From an uncultured Eubacteriaceae bacterium (lineage in GTDB: Bacteria; Bacillota; Clostridia; Lachnospirales; CAG-274), in assembly GCA_947167715.1 (NCBI GenBank), contig CAMVJD010000027.1, forward strand, positions 1 through 38,558: a stretch of DNA of 38,558 nucleotides. The letters run 5' to 3'. Under the pieces are notes generated by a model. That model was not told the origin of the DNA. It worked only from the letters and a program-made list of their open reading frames with translations, and did not search any database. Position numbers and translations under genes: made by a program. Positions within the stretch are counted from its first letter, which is position 1; each line of letters opens with the position of its first letter. Shown here piece after piece: positions 7,154 to 15,569 of the stretch.

Positions 7154-7263
7154 CTAAATTGATCATTGACACATAAACCCAAACAAAGGGCGTATGAAAA
7201 TGAGTGACCTTAAAGCGCATTTGCCGTAAGGTGAGAAGTAGAGCTTCTTCTTTACAGGTAAAT

Positions 7264-7292
7264 ATTGTAGCATATACGGATGAGTTTGTCAA
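7264..7292 (-). promoter_or_regulatory. Promoter of the infC-rpmI-rplT operon
   Basis: On the minus strand TTGACA (7287-7292) and TACAAT (7264-7269) are 17 bp apart. The transcript would carry a leader of about 175 nt before infC. Confidence 0.88.
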
Positions 7293-7395
7293 TAGGTATT
7301 TTTTTGTTTTAAAGATAAAGCCCTGCCGTATATGGAATAAAAATAAAAATAACCAAAACACAAAGAAAATAATTGTATACAACTTACAATTTATA

Positions 7396-7424
7396 TTGAC
7401 ATAATATCAAAATTGATGTATAAT
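7396..7424 (+). promoter_or_regulatory. Consensus promoter of the membrane-protein pair
   Basis: TTGACA (7396-7401) and TATAAT (7419-7424) are perfect with a 17-bp spacer, about 50 bp ahead of the first gene of the pair. Confidence 0.88.
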
Positions 7425-7473
7425 TATCACAAACAAAAGTGGTGTGAACGGTGTTTTTTTAGGGGATGATAAT

Positions 7474-8547
7474 ATGAAAAGGATAAACAAAAAATTAGGG
7501 GTATTTATCTTTATTGTTTTGGCGGTTATTTTGTTTGTGCTTGCTTATCCGCTTATACGCGGCAGGGACTATTATGTGCAGGGGTCGATAGAATATGTCT
7601 ATGATAATGAACATGGGGCCACACTTATATTTGGAAGCTTTAATTCCATGCCGGGAGATACACTTAAAATGTCGGGCTATCCGAGCTGTGCGCGGCTTAC
7701 TCCGTTTGAAAGGTGCTTTTGCAGCGATATATTTGCCTTGACCTCAAAATGCATCAAAGGCAAAAATTCAAAAGGGGAGTCGGCTTATTTGAAGATAAGT
7801 GCGGATAACAGAATATATACCACGGCGATACGAGGCAGCTTTTTGATAGATATACCCGTGTTTTTGGTATGCTGCGTTTATTACAGGCATATTTGGGGAG
7901 GCTTTATATATGCGGTCTTTTCCATAATTTTTGTTATTTTTGTTTACTGCATAAGCAAATATACGCAGGGACGCGGGCTTACATTTTTGCAGCGCAGGCG
8001 GCTTGCGGCCGATAAGTGCGGCGGGCTTTTGAGATTTATGCTTTGCTGCTTTATTTCCGTGCTGCTGCTTGATTTTCTTACGGGGCTTGTATTCAAGCAT
8101 TTTTTGCCTGCGGATATTACGGAAAGACAATGTCGCATAATAACAAATTTTAAACCGTTTTGGGCAAATGCGGTAACGGCGATAATGTATATTTTGGTAC
8201 AGGCGGCTTTTGTTTCAAAGCTTTTCAAGGGGGAAAAACGCCTGCTTGTTGCATATATCCCAACTGCGGCATTAATAAGTGCCGCGGCATATCCGCTTTT
8301 TTATACAAGGCTTTATGAATGGTTGGTTGCCACGGTAAATCTGTATCCGTTTATACCGTTTTTTACAAAATTCGGTCACTTTATTATAATGCTGCTGCCT
8401 GCTGTGTTTTTGTTTGCGCTGTCACTTCGGATATATACCAAAAACACGGTCAAAAGGCTTGTTTACAGTATTATATTTGCTTTTTGCACCTGCGGTATAT
8501 ACTTTATAGACGGCTTTTCCACGGTTTATCTGGCAAGATTGGTTTAG
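7474..8547 (+). CDS. Multi-pass membrane protein, unknown function (paralog 1)
   Basis: I do not recognise the family. The 357-residue product has an N-terminal membrane helix (about residues 8-28), an ectodomain of roughly 90 residues with a cysteine cluster (SCARLTPFERCFCSD), then about seven more hydrophobic helices. The first loop after them carries a basic KYTQGRGLTFLQRRRL segment. A later helix contains LLVAYIPTAALISAAAYPLFY, which recurs in similar form in the next gene. The ATG at 7474 follows AGGGGAT; an in-frame GTG 30 bp upstream has no ribosome site. The 11-bp gap to the next gene and the shared design indicate a tandem duplication in one operon. Confidence 0.8.
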   Translation: MKRINKKLGVFIFIVLAVILFVLAYPLIRGRDYYVQGSIEYVYDNEHGATLIFGSFNSMPGDTLKMSGYPSCARLTPFERCFCSDIFALTSKCIKGKNSKGESAYLKISADNRIYTTAIRGSFLIDIPVFLVCCVYYRHIWGGFIYAVFSIIFVIFVYCISKYTQGRGLTFLQRRRLAADKCGGLLRFMLCCFISVLLLDFLTGLVFKHFLPADITERQCRIITNFKPFWANAVTAIMYILVQAAFVSKLFKGEKRLLVAYIPTAALISAAAYPLFYTRLYEWLVATVNLYPFIPFFTKFGHFIIMLLPAVFLFALSLRIYTKNTVKRLVYSIIFAFCTCGIYFIDGFSTVYLARLV

Positions 8548-8559
8548 GGGGTGCGGGCT

Positions 8560-9840
8560 ATGAAAAAAATATTATGTTTTATTGCGGCTATAGCCGTACT
8601 GATAACGCTGTGTACTGTCTATACCCGATGCAGAATGGCTGTTTACGGTGATATTGAACAATGCAGCGTGGGTGTAAGGTACCCGTCGGGTTATGCGCCC
8701 ATTGCCAATGACTGCACCGACGACTGCTTTTGGGTGAGGCTAAAGGGGCGTACGATGACAATGGATGCATATTATATATGGCTGCAGGGAATATTGGACT
8801 CTCCGGATAATAATATCAAGGATGGTCGCAGCGGTCATTCAAATAACAAGCTTTATCCATATGCCAAAATGTGCAGCGTGGAGCTGACGGATCTTGAGTA
8901 TTGCATCCTGATGGATTATCTGAACTATGTACTGCGTCCTATATACGAAAATGCGCAGGAATATGACCGATACGGGGAAAAATATGAGGGCAGGCATAAG
9001 GTGCCTTATTATGTGATTTTTTTCTATTGTTATGATGAGGGCCGGGAGTGGGACGATAATTTTTATCTTGTAGGCAACCGCCCCGCATTTCTTGTGTTTG
9101 CGTGGCTTATGCCCCTGCCGCTTTATATAAGACATACATATCCTATCTTGCTTGCAATATGGCTTTTGTATTTTGCGGCGGTACATCTGCTGATAGAAAA
9201 GAAAACAAAGGGCATGGGCTTTGCGGATAAAACAAGGCTTATGACAAAATATGCCGAAAGACCAATAGCGTTTTTGGTGTATGGCTGCGGATCTGTAATG
9301 CTTGTGGGACTTTTGATATGCTCTCCCGCTGCGGCGATCGTTTTTGATCGGATAATATACTACAGGTTTATGGTAAATACGGTAAATCCCGAGGGGGCCT
9401 ACCTTGGCATAAATTACTTGGGCGGTGCGCTGCTTTGGGCGTTACAGCTTTTTGTACTGAAAAAAACAGCACAAGGGCGGTCGTATATTTACGCATATTT
9501 GATACCGACTGCAATTTTGGCATATCTGCAATGGCTGCTTTTTTATAAGCTGCTCGGCACGTCGGAATACTATTATTCCATACCGACACTTATGGTACGC
9601 AGCTTTATCGGCATAAACGAGGGTGCGTTTTTTCATAAGCATATAACGGTGTTTACATTGTTTTTCGCCATTGATATGCTGCTGTATTTTATATTTGGTT
9701 TTATTGCAAACAGAGATATCAGGAAAAACTTTGCGTGGAGTACCGCATTTGCGGCGGTAAATGCGCTTATGTGCTGCTCCTGTGTGTATGTGGTGAATTT
9801 TGGTCATCAGATATTATACGATGTAAGTTATTTTACATAA
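8560..9840 (+). CDS. Multi-pass membrane protein, unknown function (paralog 2)
   Basis: This 426-residue relative of the preceding gene begins with a helix or uncleaved signal (MKKILCFIAAIAVLITLCTVY). A longer predicted ectodomain follows (to about residue 165, with five cysteines, four of them before residue 105), then about seven membrane helices. The homologous stretches are the basic loop (KTKGMGFADKTRL) and IYAYLIPTAILAYLQWLLFYKLL. AGGGGGTG sits 7 bases before the ATG at 8560. The GTG at 8551 overlaps that site and is not preferred. The shared topology suggests two subunits of one membrane complex, but nothing in the sequence names a function. Confidence 0.8.
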   Translation: MKKILCFIAAIAVLITLCTVYTRCRMAVYGDIEQCSVGVRYPSGYAPIANDCTDDCFWVRLKGRTMTMDAYYIWLQGILDSPDNNIKDGRSGHSNNKLYPYAKMCSVELTDLEYCILMDYLNYVLRPIYENAQEYDRYGEKYEGRHKVPYYVIFFYCYDEGREWDDNFYLVGNRPAFLVFAWLMPLPLYIRHTYPILLAIWLLYFAAVHLLIEKKTKGMGFADKTRLMTKYAERPIAFLVYGCGSVMLVGLLICSPAAAIVFDRIIYYRFMVNTVNPEGAYLGINYLGGALLWALQLFVLKKTAQGRSYIYAYLIPTAILAYLQWLLFYKLLGTSEYYYSIPTLMVRSFIGINEGAFFHKHITVFTLFFAIDMLLYFIFGFIANRDIRKNFAWSTAFAAVNALMCCSCVYVVNFGHQILYDVSYFT

Positions 9841-9863
9841 CAGACTTGTAAAAAATGCAGCCC

Positions 9864-9902
9864 AAATAAATATCCCCCGGCCAAACCGGGGGATATTTAT
9901 TT
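9864..9902. terminator. Strong bidirectional terminator
   Basis: A perfect 17-bp stem (AAATAAATATCCCCCGG with its complement) around the loop CCAAA serves the convergent membrane-protein pair and the SDR gene. Confidence 0.93.
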
Positions 9903-9928
9903 AAATCATATTATCGATCAGATCTTTA

Positions 9929-10726
9929 TTATTTAGGCTGCTTGCCGATGTAAGCAAGGATACCGCCGTCAACATAAAGGATGTGGCCGTTAACTGCATT
10001 TGATGCCTCTGAAGCAAGGAATACAGCGGGGCCTGCAAGCTCCTCGGGCTTTAACCAGCGAGCTGCGGGTGTCTTTGCAACGATGAAGCTGTCGAAAGGA
10101 TGTCTTGAACCGTCGGGCTGTCTTTCACGAAGAGGAGCAGTCTGGGGTGTCTCGATGTAACCGGGTCCGATACCGTTGCACTGGATGTTAAATTCACCGT
10201 ACTCGGAGCAGATGTTTCTTGTAAGCATCTTTAAACCGCCCTTTGCAGCTGCATAAGCGGAAACTGTCTCACGACCCAGCTCACTCATCATGGAGCAGAT
10301 GTTGATGATCTTGCCGTGACCCTTCTTGATCATTGAAGGAAGAACAGCCTTTGAAACGATGAAAGGTGCGTTAAGGTCAACGTCGATAACCTGTCTGAAA
10401 TCCTTAGCGGACATTTCGATCATAGGTATTCTCTTGATGATACCTGCGTTGTTTACAAGGATGTCGATAACGCCGACTTCCTCTTCAATTTTCTTAACTG
10501 TTGCGTTTACAGCGTCCTCGTCGGTAACGTCGCAAACATAGCCTGTTGCATCGATGCCTGCCTCTTTGTATGCTGCGAGACCCTTGTCAACAAGCTCCTG
10601 CTTGATGTCGTTAAATACGATCTTTGCGCCTGCCTTAGCCATACCGCTTGCAATAGCAAAGCCGATACCGTAGCTTGCGCCTGTTACGAATGCAATTTTG
10701 CCTTCAAGTGAAAAAGGATTGCTCAT
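9929..10726 (-). CDS. SDR oxidoreductase, gluconate 5-dehydrogenase-like
   Basis: This 265-residue NAD(P)-dependent short-chain dehydrogenase has the cofactor loop TGASYGIG, the structural NNAG, and the catalytic Ser with YAAAK. The C-terminal part (FIVAKTPAARW...PAVFLASEAS...VNGHILYVDGGILAYIGKQP) closely fits the gluconate 5-dehydrogenase branch, which interconverts gluconate and 5-ketogluconate. Relatives such as KduD act on ketodeoxyuronates. GGAGGT eight bases upstream selects the ATG at 10726 over a longer frame. Codon use differs from its neighbours: ATC, AAC and AAG dominate and ATA is nearly absent, as in highly expressed genes. No sugar-acid genes adjoin it. Confidence 0.88.
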   Translation of the reverse strand: MSNPFSLEGKIAFVTGASYGIGFAIASGMAKAGAKIVFNDIKQELVDKGLAAYKEAGIDATGYVCDVTDEDAVNATVKKIEEEVGVIDILVNNAGIIKRIPMIEMSAKDFRQVIDVDLNAPFIVSKAVLPSMIKKGHGKIINICSMMSELGRETVSAYAAAKGGLKMLTRNICSEYGEFNIQCNGIGPGYIETPQTAPLRERQPDGSRHPFDSFIVAKTPAARWLKPEELAGPAVFLASEASNAVNGHILYVDGGILAYIGKQPK

Positions 10727-10797
10727 AATAATGTACCTCCTGAAATAATTTAGTAGCTTTGCACAAACCAAAAAGGCTTGTACAAAATTCTATATTA

Positions 10798-10826
10798 ATT
10801 ATAATACAAATAATTCCTTTTGTCAA
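10798..10826 (-). promoter_or_regulatory. Consensus promoter of the SDR gene
   Basis: On the minus strand TTGACA (10821-10826) and TATAAT (10798-10803) are perfect with a 17-bp spacer. The leader is about 65 nt. Confidence 0.88.
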
Positions 10827-10898
10827 ACCTGAATTTTTATCGGAGCTTGATGTTGTCGACAAAGCAATTAAAAAATGGGGAAAGTTAAAAAACCGCTG

Positions 10899-10927
10899 TT
10901 GCAAAAAACTAAAATATGTGGTATATT
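10899..10927 (+). promoter_or_regulatory. Promoter of the acetyltransferase gene
   Basis: TTGCAA (10899-10904) and TATATT (10922-10927) are 17 bp apart, placing transcription start near 10934. Confidence 0.6.
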
Positions 10928-10951
10928 TAACGGGTACAGTTTTTGGTTAAA

Positions 10952-10980
10952 TTAAGGCTGCTTTTTAAATACGGCCTTAA
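10952..10980 (+). promoter_or_regulatory. Leader hairpin before the acetyltransferase
   Basis: TTAAGGCTG and CGGCCTTAA form a 9-bp stem with one G-T pair and an 11-nt AT-rich loop, ending 12 bases before the ATG and touching the AAAGGTG ribosome site. No gene lies upstream on this strand, so it is not an ordinary gene terminator. Confidence 0.5.
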
Positions 10981-10992
10981 AAAGGTGCTTTT

Positions 10993-11505
10993 ATGGACAA
11001 TTTAAAGGATAAAATATTAATACGTCAGGCAATAAAAGAGGATCTGCCGGCGATAAACGGCATTCTTAATTATGCCACGATGAATACGAATTACAATCTT
11101 AATACAAAGCCGCGCAGCGAGCATGATGCCCTTAAATGGTATGAAGAGCATATCAGGGACGGTTATCCGGTGGTGATAGCGGAGCTTCGCGGACAGGTGA
11201 TAGGCTGGGCATCGCTTTCGCGCTTTCGTGAATATACGGGATATAACACTACGGCCGAAATATCGGTATATGTCAGCGTAAATCACAGACATAAAGGCGT
11301 GGGCACTACGCTGCTGACAACGCTTATTACAATGGCGCGCGGCAAATACCATTGTCTTGTGGCCGTTGTTACGGATAATAACTGGGCAAGCCTTGCCCTG
11401 CATACCCGCTGCGGTTTTATAGCCAATACCACTTTCAGGGAAATAGGCTATAAAAACAATACGTTTATAGATATTACCTTTATGACAAAACTGCTTGATG
11501 ATTGA
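10993..11505 (+). CDS. GNAT N-acetyltransferase, phosphinothricin-type
   Basis: This 170-residue cytoplasmic acetyltransferase uses acetyl-CoA. ILIRQAIKEDLPAINGILNYA is the N-terminal strand-helix. AEISVYVSVNHRHKGVGTTLLTTLI includes the pyrophosphate-binding R/Q-x-x-G-x-G/A loop (HRHKGVGT), and NWASLALHTRCGFIANTTFREIGYKN is the C-terminal region typical of the Pat/MddA subgroup, which acetylates phosphinothricin, methionine sulfoximine or related amino acids. The exact substrate is unknown. Weak AAAGGTG precedes the ATG. It is a single gene with its own promoter and a structured leader. Confidence 0.88.
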   Translation: MDNLKDKILIRQAIKEDLPAINGILNYATMNTNYNLNTKPRSEHDALKWYEEHIRDGYPVVIAELRGQVIGWASLSRFREYTGYNTTAEISVYVSVNHRHKGVGTTLLTTLITMARGKYHCLVAVVTDNNWASLALHTRCGFIANTTFREIGYKNNTFIDITFMTKLLDD

Positions 11506-11550
11506 ACCGCCGCAAATTGAAATATATATGTAATATAATAGTAATTGCAT

Positions 11551-11578
11551 TTGACGGGGGTTTATGGTATTATCTAAT
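11551..11578 (+). promoter_or_regulatory. Possible promoter of the lipoprotein gene
   Basis: TTGACG (11551-11556) and TCTAAT (11573-11578) are 16 bp apart. The -10 is weak, so this is tentative. Confidence 0.4.
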
Positions 11579-11611
11579 GGGTATTATGAACCGTTGATAC
11601 GGGGTGATTTA

Positions 11612-12937
11612 ATGAAAAAATTGATATTTATGTGTATATTTTGTCTTTTGCTTGGCGGCTGCGGTGATAAGGCCTCTGTGCAGACCGAGCAGTATGCGCT
11701 GGATACACATAGTATACCAAACAATACACAAAAAATTAAGGATATATTGGACGAGCTTGTATGGAATTACGACGAGGACAGCATGACCTTTGGCAATGAC
11801 CTTATTTTGTCGGACGAGGGCGAAAACTTTCGGGCTATCTGTGAGGCCTCCGAAAGCGCGGGTATTGATACAAAGCGCTTTAAACGCGGCGTAAAGCAAA
11901 CCATGCTTGCTTCCGTGCGCCTGTTAAACTCGGATATGAGCGAGGCGGGTACGGCGTATTTTGCTTTTAATAAGCAGGATATGCTTTGCGGATATTATAT
12001 GCACAACAATATATGCCAAAGCCTTACAAATAAATATCCGTTTGAATATGCCGCTCCGTTTGCGGCCGTTGAAAGAAAGGACGTAACAAGGACATTCACA
12101 AAGGACGAAAGCACCGTGCTTTTTGAAGCCGCCGGAGATATTTACGGCGGTGATACCGCTGTTTTAAGCGGCAGCGCATTGGTGTTTTACAAGGACGGCA
12201 GAAACGGCATAAAAAAACGCGATGTTTTTGAGTTTGATGACGGTCTTATGCCCGTATCGGTATCTATGGGCAAAAAATATACTGCGGTATTGCTTGACAG
12301 CTATGATATCGCGGATGCCGATACAAGCGACTATGAGGTAAGCGAAGCGGGACCGGATATTGTAAACCAAAAATCCGAAAAAATTATTTTTATAGATGAA
12401 AACGCGGATCGCGCTGCACAGGATATACCGCTTGAATTAAGCATATACAGCAGCATTGCGCAGCTTGACGACGGCAGCGTTGCGGCGGCAAGAAACAATG
12501 CGCTGGATGTATTCAAGCGTGTTGACGGCAGCTGGGAAAAGGCCGAAAGGTTAAGTGTGGATGCGGCGGTCGAGCAGCTGCGCATAGTTGATATAGACGG
12601 TGACGGCACAGAGGAGTATATGATCTCCGACGGGGTAAACATATATGTCTATACAAAAAAAGAAAGGCTCAAGCTTGCATGGCGCACACGGTTTGATGTC
12701 AGCGCAATAAAGGACTTTTTTGCCGCCGATGTAAACGGTGACGGCGTAAAAGAACTGTATATAAACGATTCAAACGGCTTTGTGACAAGATATGTTCTGG
12801 GCGCAAAGGGTTTTGAGATATACGGCGGAGGCATAACCGATGGCGAAAACGCCTATTATGCGGCCGGTGATATTAACGGTGACGGCAAAGCGGAGTACCT
12901 TACCGTTTCCGAAGAAAATATGTATATATTCAGATAA
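11612..12937 (+). CDS. Lipoprotein with C-terminal FG-GAP/calcium-loop repeats
   Basis: This 441-residue exported lipoprotein has a signal peptide and lipobox LLGG-C with the lipidated Cys at residue 17, so it should be anchored on the outer face of the membrane. The C-terminal third has repeated calcium-loop-like motifs IDGDGTEEY, VNGDGVKELYI and INGDGKAEYLTV, the pattern of VCBS/FG-GAP beta-propeller repeats. The central part is not recognised. The ATG at 11612 follows GGGGTGAT; an upstream in-frame start would put residues ahead of the signal peptide. It precedes an M15 peptidase, hinting at a cell-envelope role. Confidence 0.8.
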   Translation: MKKLIFMCIFCLLLGGCGDKASVQTEQYALDTHSIPNNTQKIKDILDELVWNYDEDSMTFGNDLILSDEGENFRAICEASESAGIDTKRFKRGVKQTMLASVRLLNSDMSEAGTAYFAFNKQDMLCGYYMHNNICQSLTNKYPFEYAAPFAAVERKDVTRTFTKDESTVLFEAAGDIYGGDTAVLSGSALVFYKDGRNGIKKRDVFEFDDGLMPVSVSMGKKYTAVLLDSYDIADADTSDYEVSEAGPDIVNQKSEKIIFIDENADRAAQDIPLELSIYSSIAQLDDGSVAAARNNALDVFKRVDGSWEKAERLSVDAAVEQLRIVDIDGDGTEEYMISDGVNIYVYTKKERLKLAWRTRFDVSAIKDFFAADVNGDGVKELYINDSNGFVTRYVLGAKGFEIYGGGITDGENAYYAAGDINGDGKAEYLTVSEENMYIFR

Positions 12938-12942
12938 AAAAT

Positions 12943-13010
12943 GGGCTGTTATTATAAGGTCACATTTGAAAATTACTGTTATGTTCAAATGTTCCCGCAG
13001 GTAACGGCCC
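12943..13010 (+). promoter_or_regulatory. 68-nt nested hairpin between lipoprotein and peptidase genes
   Basis: The outer arms GGGCTGTTA (12943-12951) and TAACGGCCC (13002-13010) pair with one G-T. A near-symmetric internal loop of 10 and 9 nt follows, then a perfect inner stem ACATTTGAA/TTCAAATGT (12962-12970, 12984-12992) with a 13-nt loop. No T tract follows, so it does not look like a terminator. It could be a cis-acting RNA or a small palindromic insertion. Confidence 0.6.
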
Positions 13011-13037
13011 GTAAATTTTGATGTGAGATGTGTAAAA

Positions 13038-14618
13038 ATGTTTAAAAAATTATTAATGGCGGTATTTTTTATTTTTGTTTTGGGAGGGGTAAATGTATGC
13101 GCAGAGGAGCTTACACCCATCGCAGACGGGATAATGGCGCCCAAAACGCAGCTTTTGCATTATTGGCGGGAAATGCCGCCCGTGGCAAGGTATATTATAT
13201 TTGAGCTGCCCGAAGAGGAAAAAAACGAAGAGCTGACGCTGGGGTTTGAGACCGACGACGAAGTGGTGCGTACCGAAAGCGATTGGGACGACCTGCCGTA
13301 TGCGCCTTTGCCCGAATTTGACATAACGGAGTTTTTCAGACAGTATCAGCCCAAAGACCATGTTCCGGAGATACTTACACCGCGCGACGGCTCGCTTTTG
13401 CCGGATAATTCAAATATCCATATACGGGTCAAATATGACGGCAGCGAGCCCCTTTTTGCCGAGATAAACAGCCTTGCAAGCTGTTCGGTGCTGGAAATAA
13501 AGGATAAGGAGCTGGTCGTTTTAAGCAGCAAGCTTGTCAGAAACAGGGAGTATCATCTGCGCGTAAGGGCAGGAAAGGCCTATTCGCAGACCGTATCGTT
13601 CAGCGTGGGCAGCAAGTATGAAAACGAGATAGAAAAAATAATTGCCAATACCGATATTGTTGCCGTAGGCCCCCGTATACCTATGGAAAAAATATTCCCG
13701 AACGGCTTTTTCCATTCCGAGGAAGAGGCGGATGCAAATATGGTCACCATAACTGTAAAGGTATGGCGCGCCAATGCGGAGGAAGTGGAAGTTGACGAGG
13801 AAGAAGTAGTAGACGAGATAGTAAAGGTAATAAAGGTGCCCGTTGCAAAGTATAAGGGCGAAAATGTCGAGACCGAGGTAAGCGAGGATATACTGTTTAA
13901 CAGCTCTGTAAACGGCGATACCGTGGAGGATAGCGGGGAAGCCGACGAGACCTCCGATACGGAAGAGGACACGGAAACTCGGGAAGAAGCGGAGGACACC
14001 GAAAAAACGACCGACAGCGGCGATGGCGATGATACCGATACGCAGGCTGAACTACCCGATACGGAAATATCCGAGGAGCCCGAAGAAAGCTCAAACGAGG
14101 CTGAGGAGAACGTAAGCGAGGAAGGATCGTCCGATGATGAGGCCGCGGAAGAGGAAACGGATAAATACGGCGAATTGGTAGTGGAGGAGTATACCGAGAT
14201 AACCACGGTGGAATATGTCACAAAAAAAGTACACAGAATGGTAAACAAGGGCGAGCTTTATTCCTCGACCGCAAGCTTTACCTGCAACCGTGCGCTTGCG
14301 GATACTTTCAGAAAAATATTTGATGAGCTTTACGCAATTAAATTCCCGATAAACGATATTGGCTGCTATAGCTGGCGCAATACCGCAAGCGGACGTATAT
14401 CGGAGCATGCGCTGGGTACGGCTGTGGATATAAATTATATGCAGAATTATTGTATTTACGGCGACGGGTCCACGGTAGGCAATTATTGGCGCCCGTACGA
14501 GGATATTTATTCGGTAACGCCCGAGGTTGTAAATATTTTCAGAAAATACAATTTCAGCTGGGGAGGCAGCTGGGTAACGCCCAAGGACTACATGCATTTT
14601 TCGTATTTCGGGACATAA
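13038..14618 (+). CDS. Secreted M15-family peptidoglycan peptidase with acidic linker
   Basis: This 526-residue exported protein has a signal peptide (about residues 1-22), an N-terminal half of unknown fold, a glutamate/aspartate/serine-rich low-complexity stretch of roughly 130 residues, and a C-terminal M15 peptidase domain (about 400-526). Zinc ligands are visible as H457 and D464 in SEHALGTAVD and H520 in WVTPKDYMHF; D517 sits at the catalytic acid position, as in M15C L-Ala-D-Glu endopeptidases. It should cut peptidoglycan stem peptides outside the cell. ATG 13038 is preferred over GTG 13023 because the signal peptide begins there, but both have weak ribosome sites. It probably shares a transcript with its neighbours. 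Confidence 0.85.
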   Translation: MFKKLLMAVFFIFVLGGVNVCAEELTPIADGIMAPKTQLLHYWREMPPVARYIIFELPEEEKNEELTLGFETDDEVVRTESDWDDLPYAPLPEFDITEFFRQYQPKDHVPEILTPRDGSLLPDNSNIHIRVKYDGSEPLFAEINSLASCSVLEIKDKELVVLSSKLVRNREYHLRVRAGKAYSQTVSFSVGSKYENEIEKIIANTDIVAVGPRIPMEKIFPNGFFHSEEEADANMVTITVKVWRANAEEVEVDEEEVVDEIVKVIKVPVAKYKGENVETEVSEDILFNSSVNGDTVEDSGEADETSDTEEDTETREEAEDTEKTTDSGDGDDTDTQAELPDTEISEEPEESSNEAEENVSEEGSSDDEAAEEETDKYGELVVEEYTEITTVEYVTKKVHRMVNKGELYSSTASFTCNRALADTFRKIFDELYAIKFPINDIGCYSWRNTASGRISEHALGTAVDINYMQNYCIYGDGSTVGNYWRPYEDIYSVTPEVVNIFRKYNFSWGGSWVTPKDYMHFSYFGT

Positions 14619-14651
14619 AAAGTATGCGGGCTTTTATAAGGAGGCGAGATA

Positions 14652-15461
14652 ATGGATAAAATTTTTATTGATAAGCTTCAGGTTTTCGGACGTCATGGCG
14701 TAATGAGCGAGGAAAATACTCTGGGCCAGATGTTTTATATATCGGCGGAAATAGAGCTTTCGCTGAAAAATGCGGGACTGACCGATGACCTTGAAAATAC
14801 GGTCAATTACAGCGAATGCTGCCATTTAATAAAGGATATATGTCAGAAAAATACCTTTAAATTGATAGAAACGCTGTCGGAAAAAATAGCCGATGTACTG
14901 CTTAAACAGTCGCAGCTTATCAAAAGGGTATGTGTGCGTATAGACAAGCCCTCGGCACCTATAGGCCTGCCGCTTGAAAGTGTGGGCGTGCAGATAATAA
15001 GGGAATGGAAAACGGCATATATTGCCCTTGGCAGTAATATGGGCGACAAGCAAAAATATCTGGATAATGCGGTAAAGGCGATAGATGCGGATGAAAACTG
15101 CCGTGTCGGACGGGTCTCGGAGTTTATTGTTACGGCGCCCGTAAGCGATATACCGCAGGATGATTATTTAAACGGCTGCATTGCTGTTGAAACGCTGTAT
15201 TCCCCGACAGAGCTGCTTGATATGCTTAATGCTCTGGAAAAGGCGGCTGACAGGGTAAGAACCGTAAAATGGGGACCGAGGACACTTGATCTGGATATTA
15301 TATTTTACGGGGACGAGGTGATACAGACCGAACGGCTTACCGTGCCGCATCCGCTTATGCACGAGCGCGCCTTTGTATTGGAGCCGTTGAAGCATATAGC
15401 TCCGTACAAAAAACATCCGGTATTCGGGACAACGGTTGCGCAGATGTATGCCGCGCTGTGA
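14652..15461 (+). CDS. folBK: Bifunctional dihydroneopterin aldolase / HPPK (FolB-FolK fusion)
   Basis: This 269-residue cytoplasmic protein catalyses two consecutive folate steps. Residues 1-120 are FolB (KLQVFGRHGVMSEE, YSECCHLI), which cleaves dihydroneopterin to 6-hydroxymethyl-dihydropterin. Residues 122-269 are FolK (YIALGSNMGDKQKYL and the signature KWGPRTLDLDIIFYG), which pyrophosphorylates it. The domains abut with almost no linker. AAGGAGG gives a clear start. It lies 33 bp after the peptidase gene. folE, folP and other folate genes are not in the window, so the fused gene is detached from a typical fol cluster. Confidence 0.95.
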   Translation: MDKIFIDKLQVFGRHGVMSEENTLGQMFYISAEIELSLKNAGLTDDLENTVNYSECCHLIKDICQKNTFKLIETLSEKIADVLLKQSQLIKRVCVRIDKPSAPIGLPLESVGVQIIREWKTAYIALGSNMGDKQKYLDNAVKAIDADENCRVGRVSEFIVTAPVSDIPQDDYLNGCIAVETLYSPTELLDMLNALEKAADRVRTVKWGPRTLDLDIIFYGDEVIQTERLTVPHPLMHERAFVLEPLKHIAPYKKHPVFGTTVAQMYAAL

Positions 15462-15519
15462 CCAAAGCTACGCTTTTGCAGACTTATACGATTTAATTAA
15501 TGTTTTTGCACAAAAAAAG

Positions 15520-15554
15520 CCGGGGCATTGAAGATATCTTCTTTAATGCCCCGG
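15520..15554. terminator. Bidirectional terminator between folBK and rny
   Basis: CCGGGGCATT and AATGCCCCGG pair perfectly over 10 bp, with AAG/CTT pairing inside. An A run lies at 15512-15518 and TCTTTTTG follows, so both convergent genes can use it. Confidence 0.9.
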
Positions 15555-15569
15555 TCTTTTTGTGTTTGT

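Noticed and set aside
13580-14248. 222-codon serine-rich frame on the minus strand
   Set aside because: It is the mirror of the Glu/Asp-rich linker of the M15 peptidase; repeated acidic codons read as serine on the other strand.
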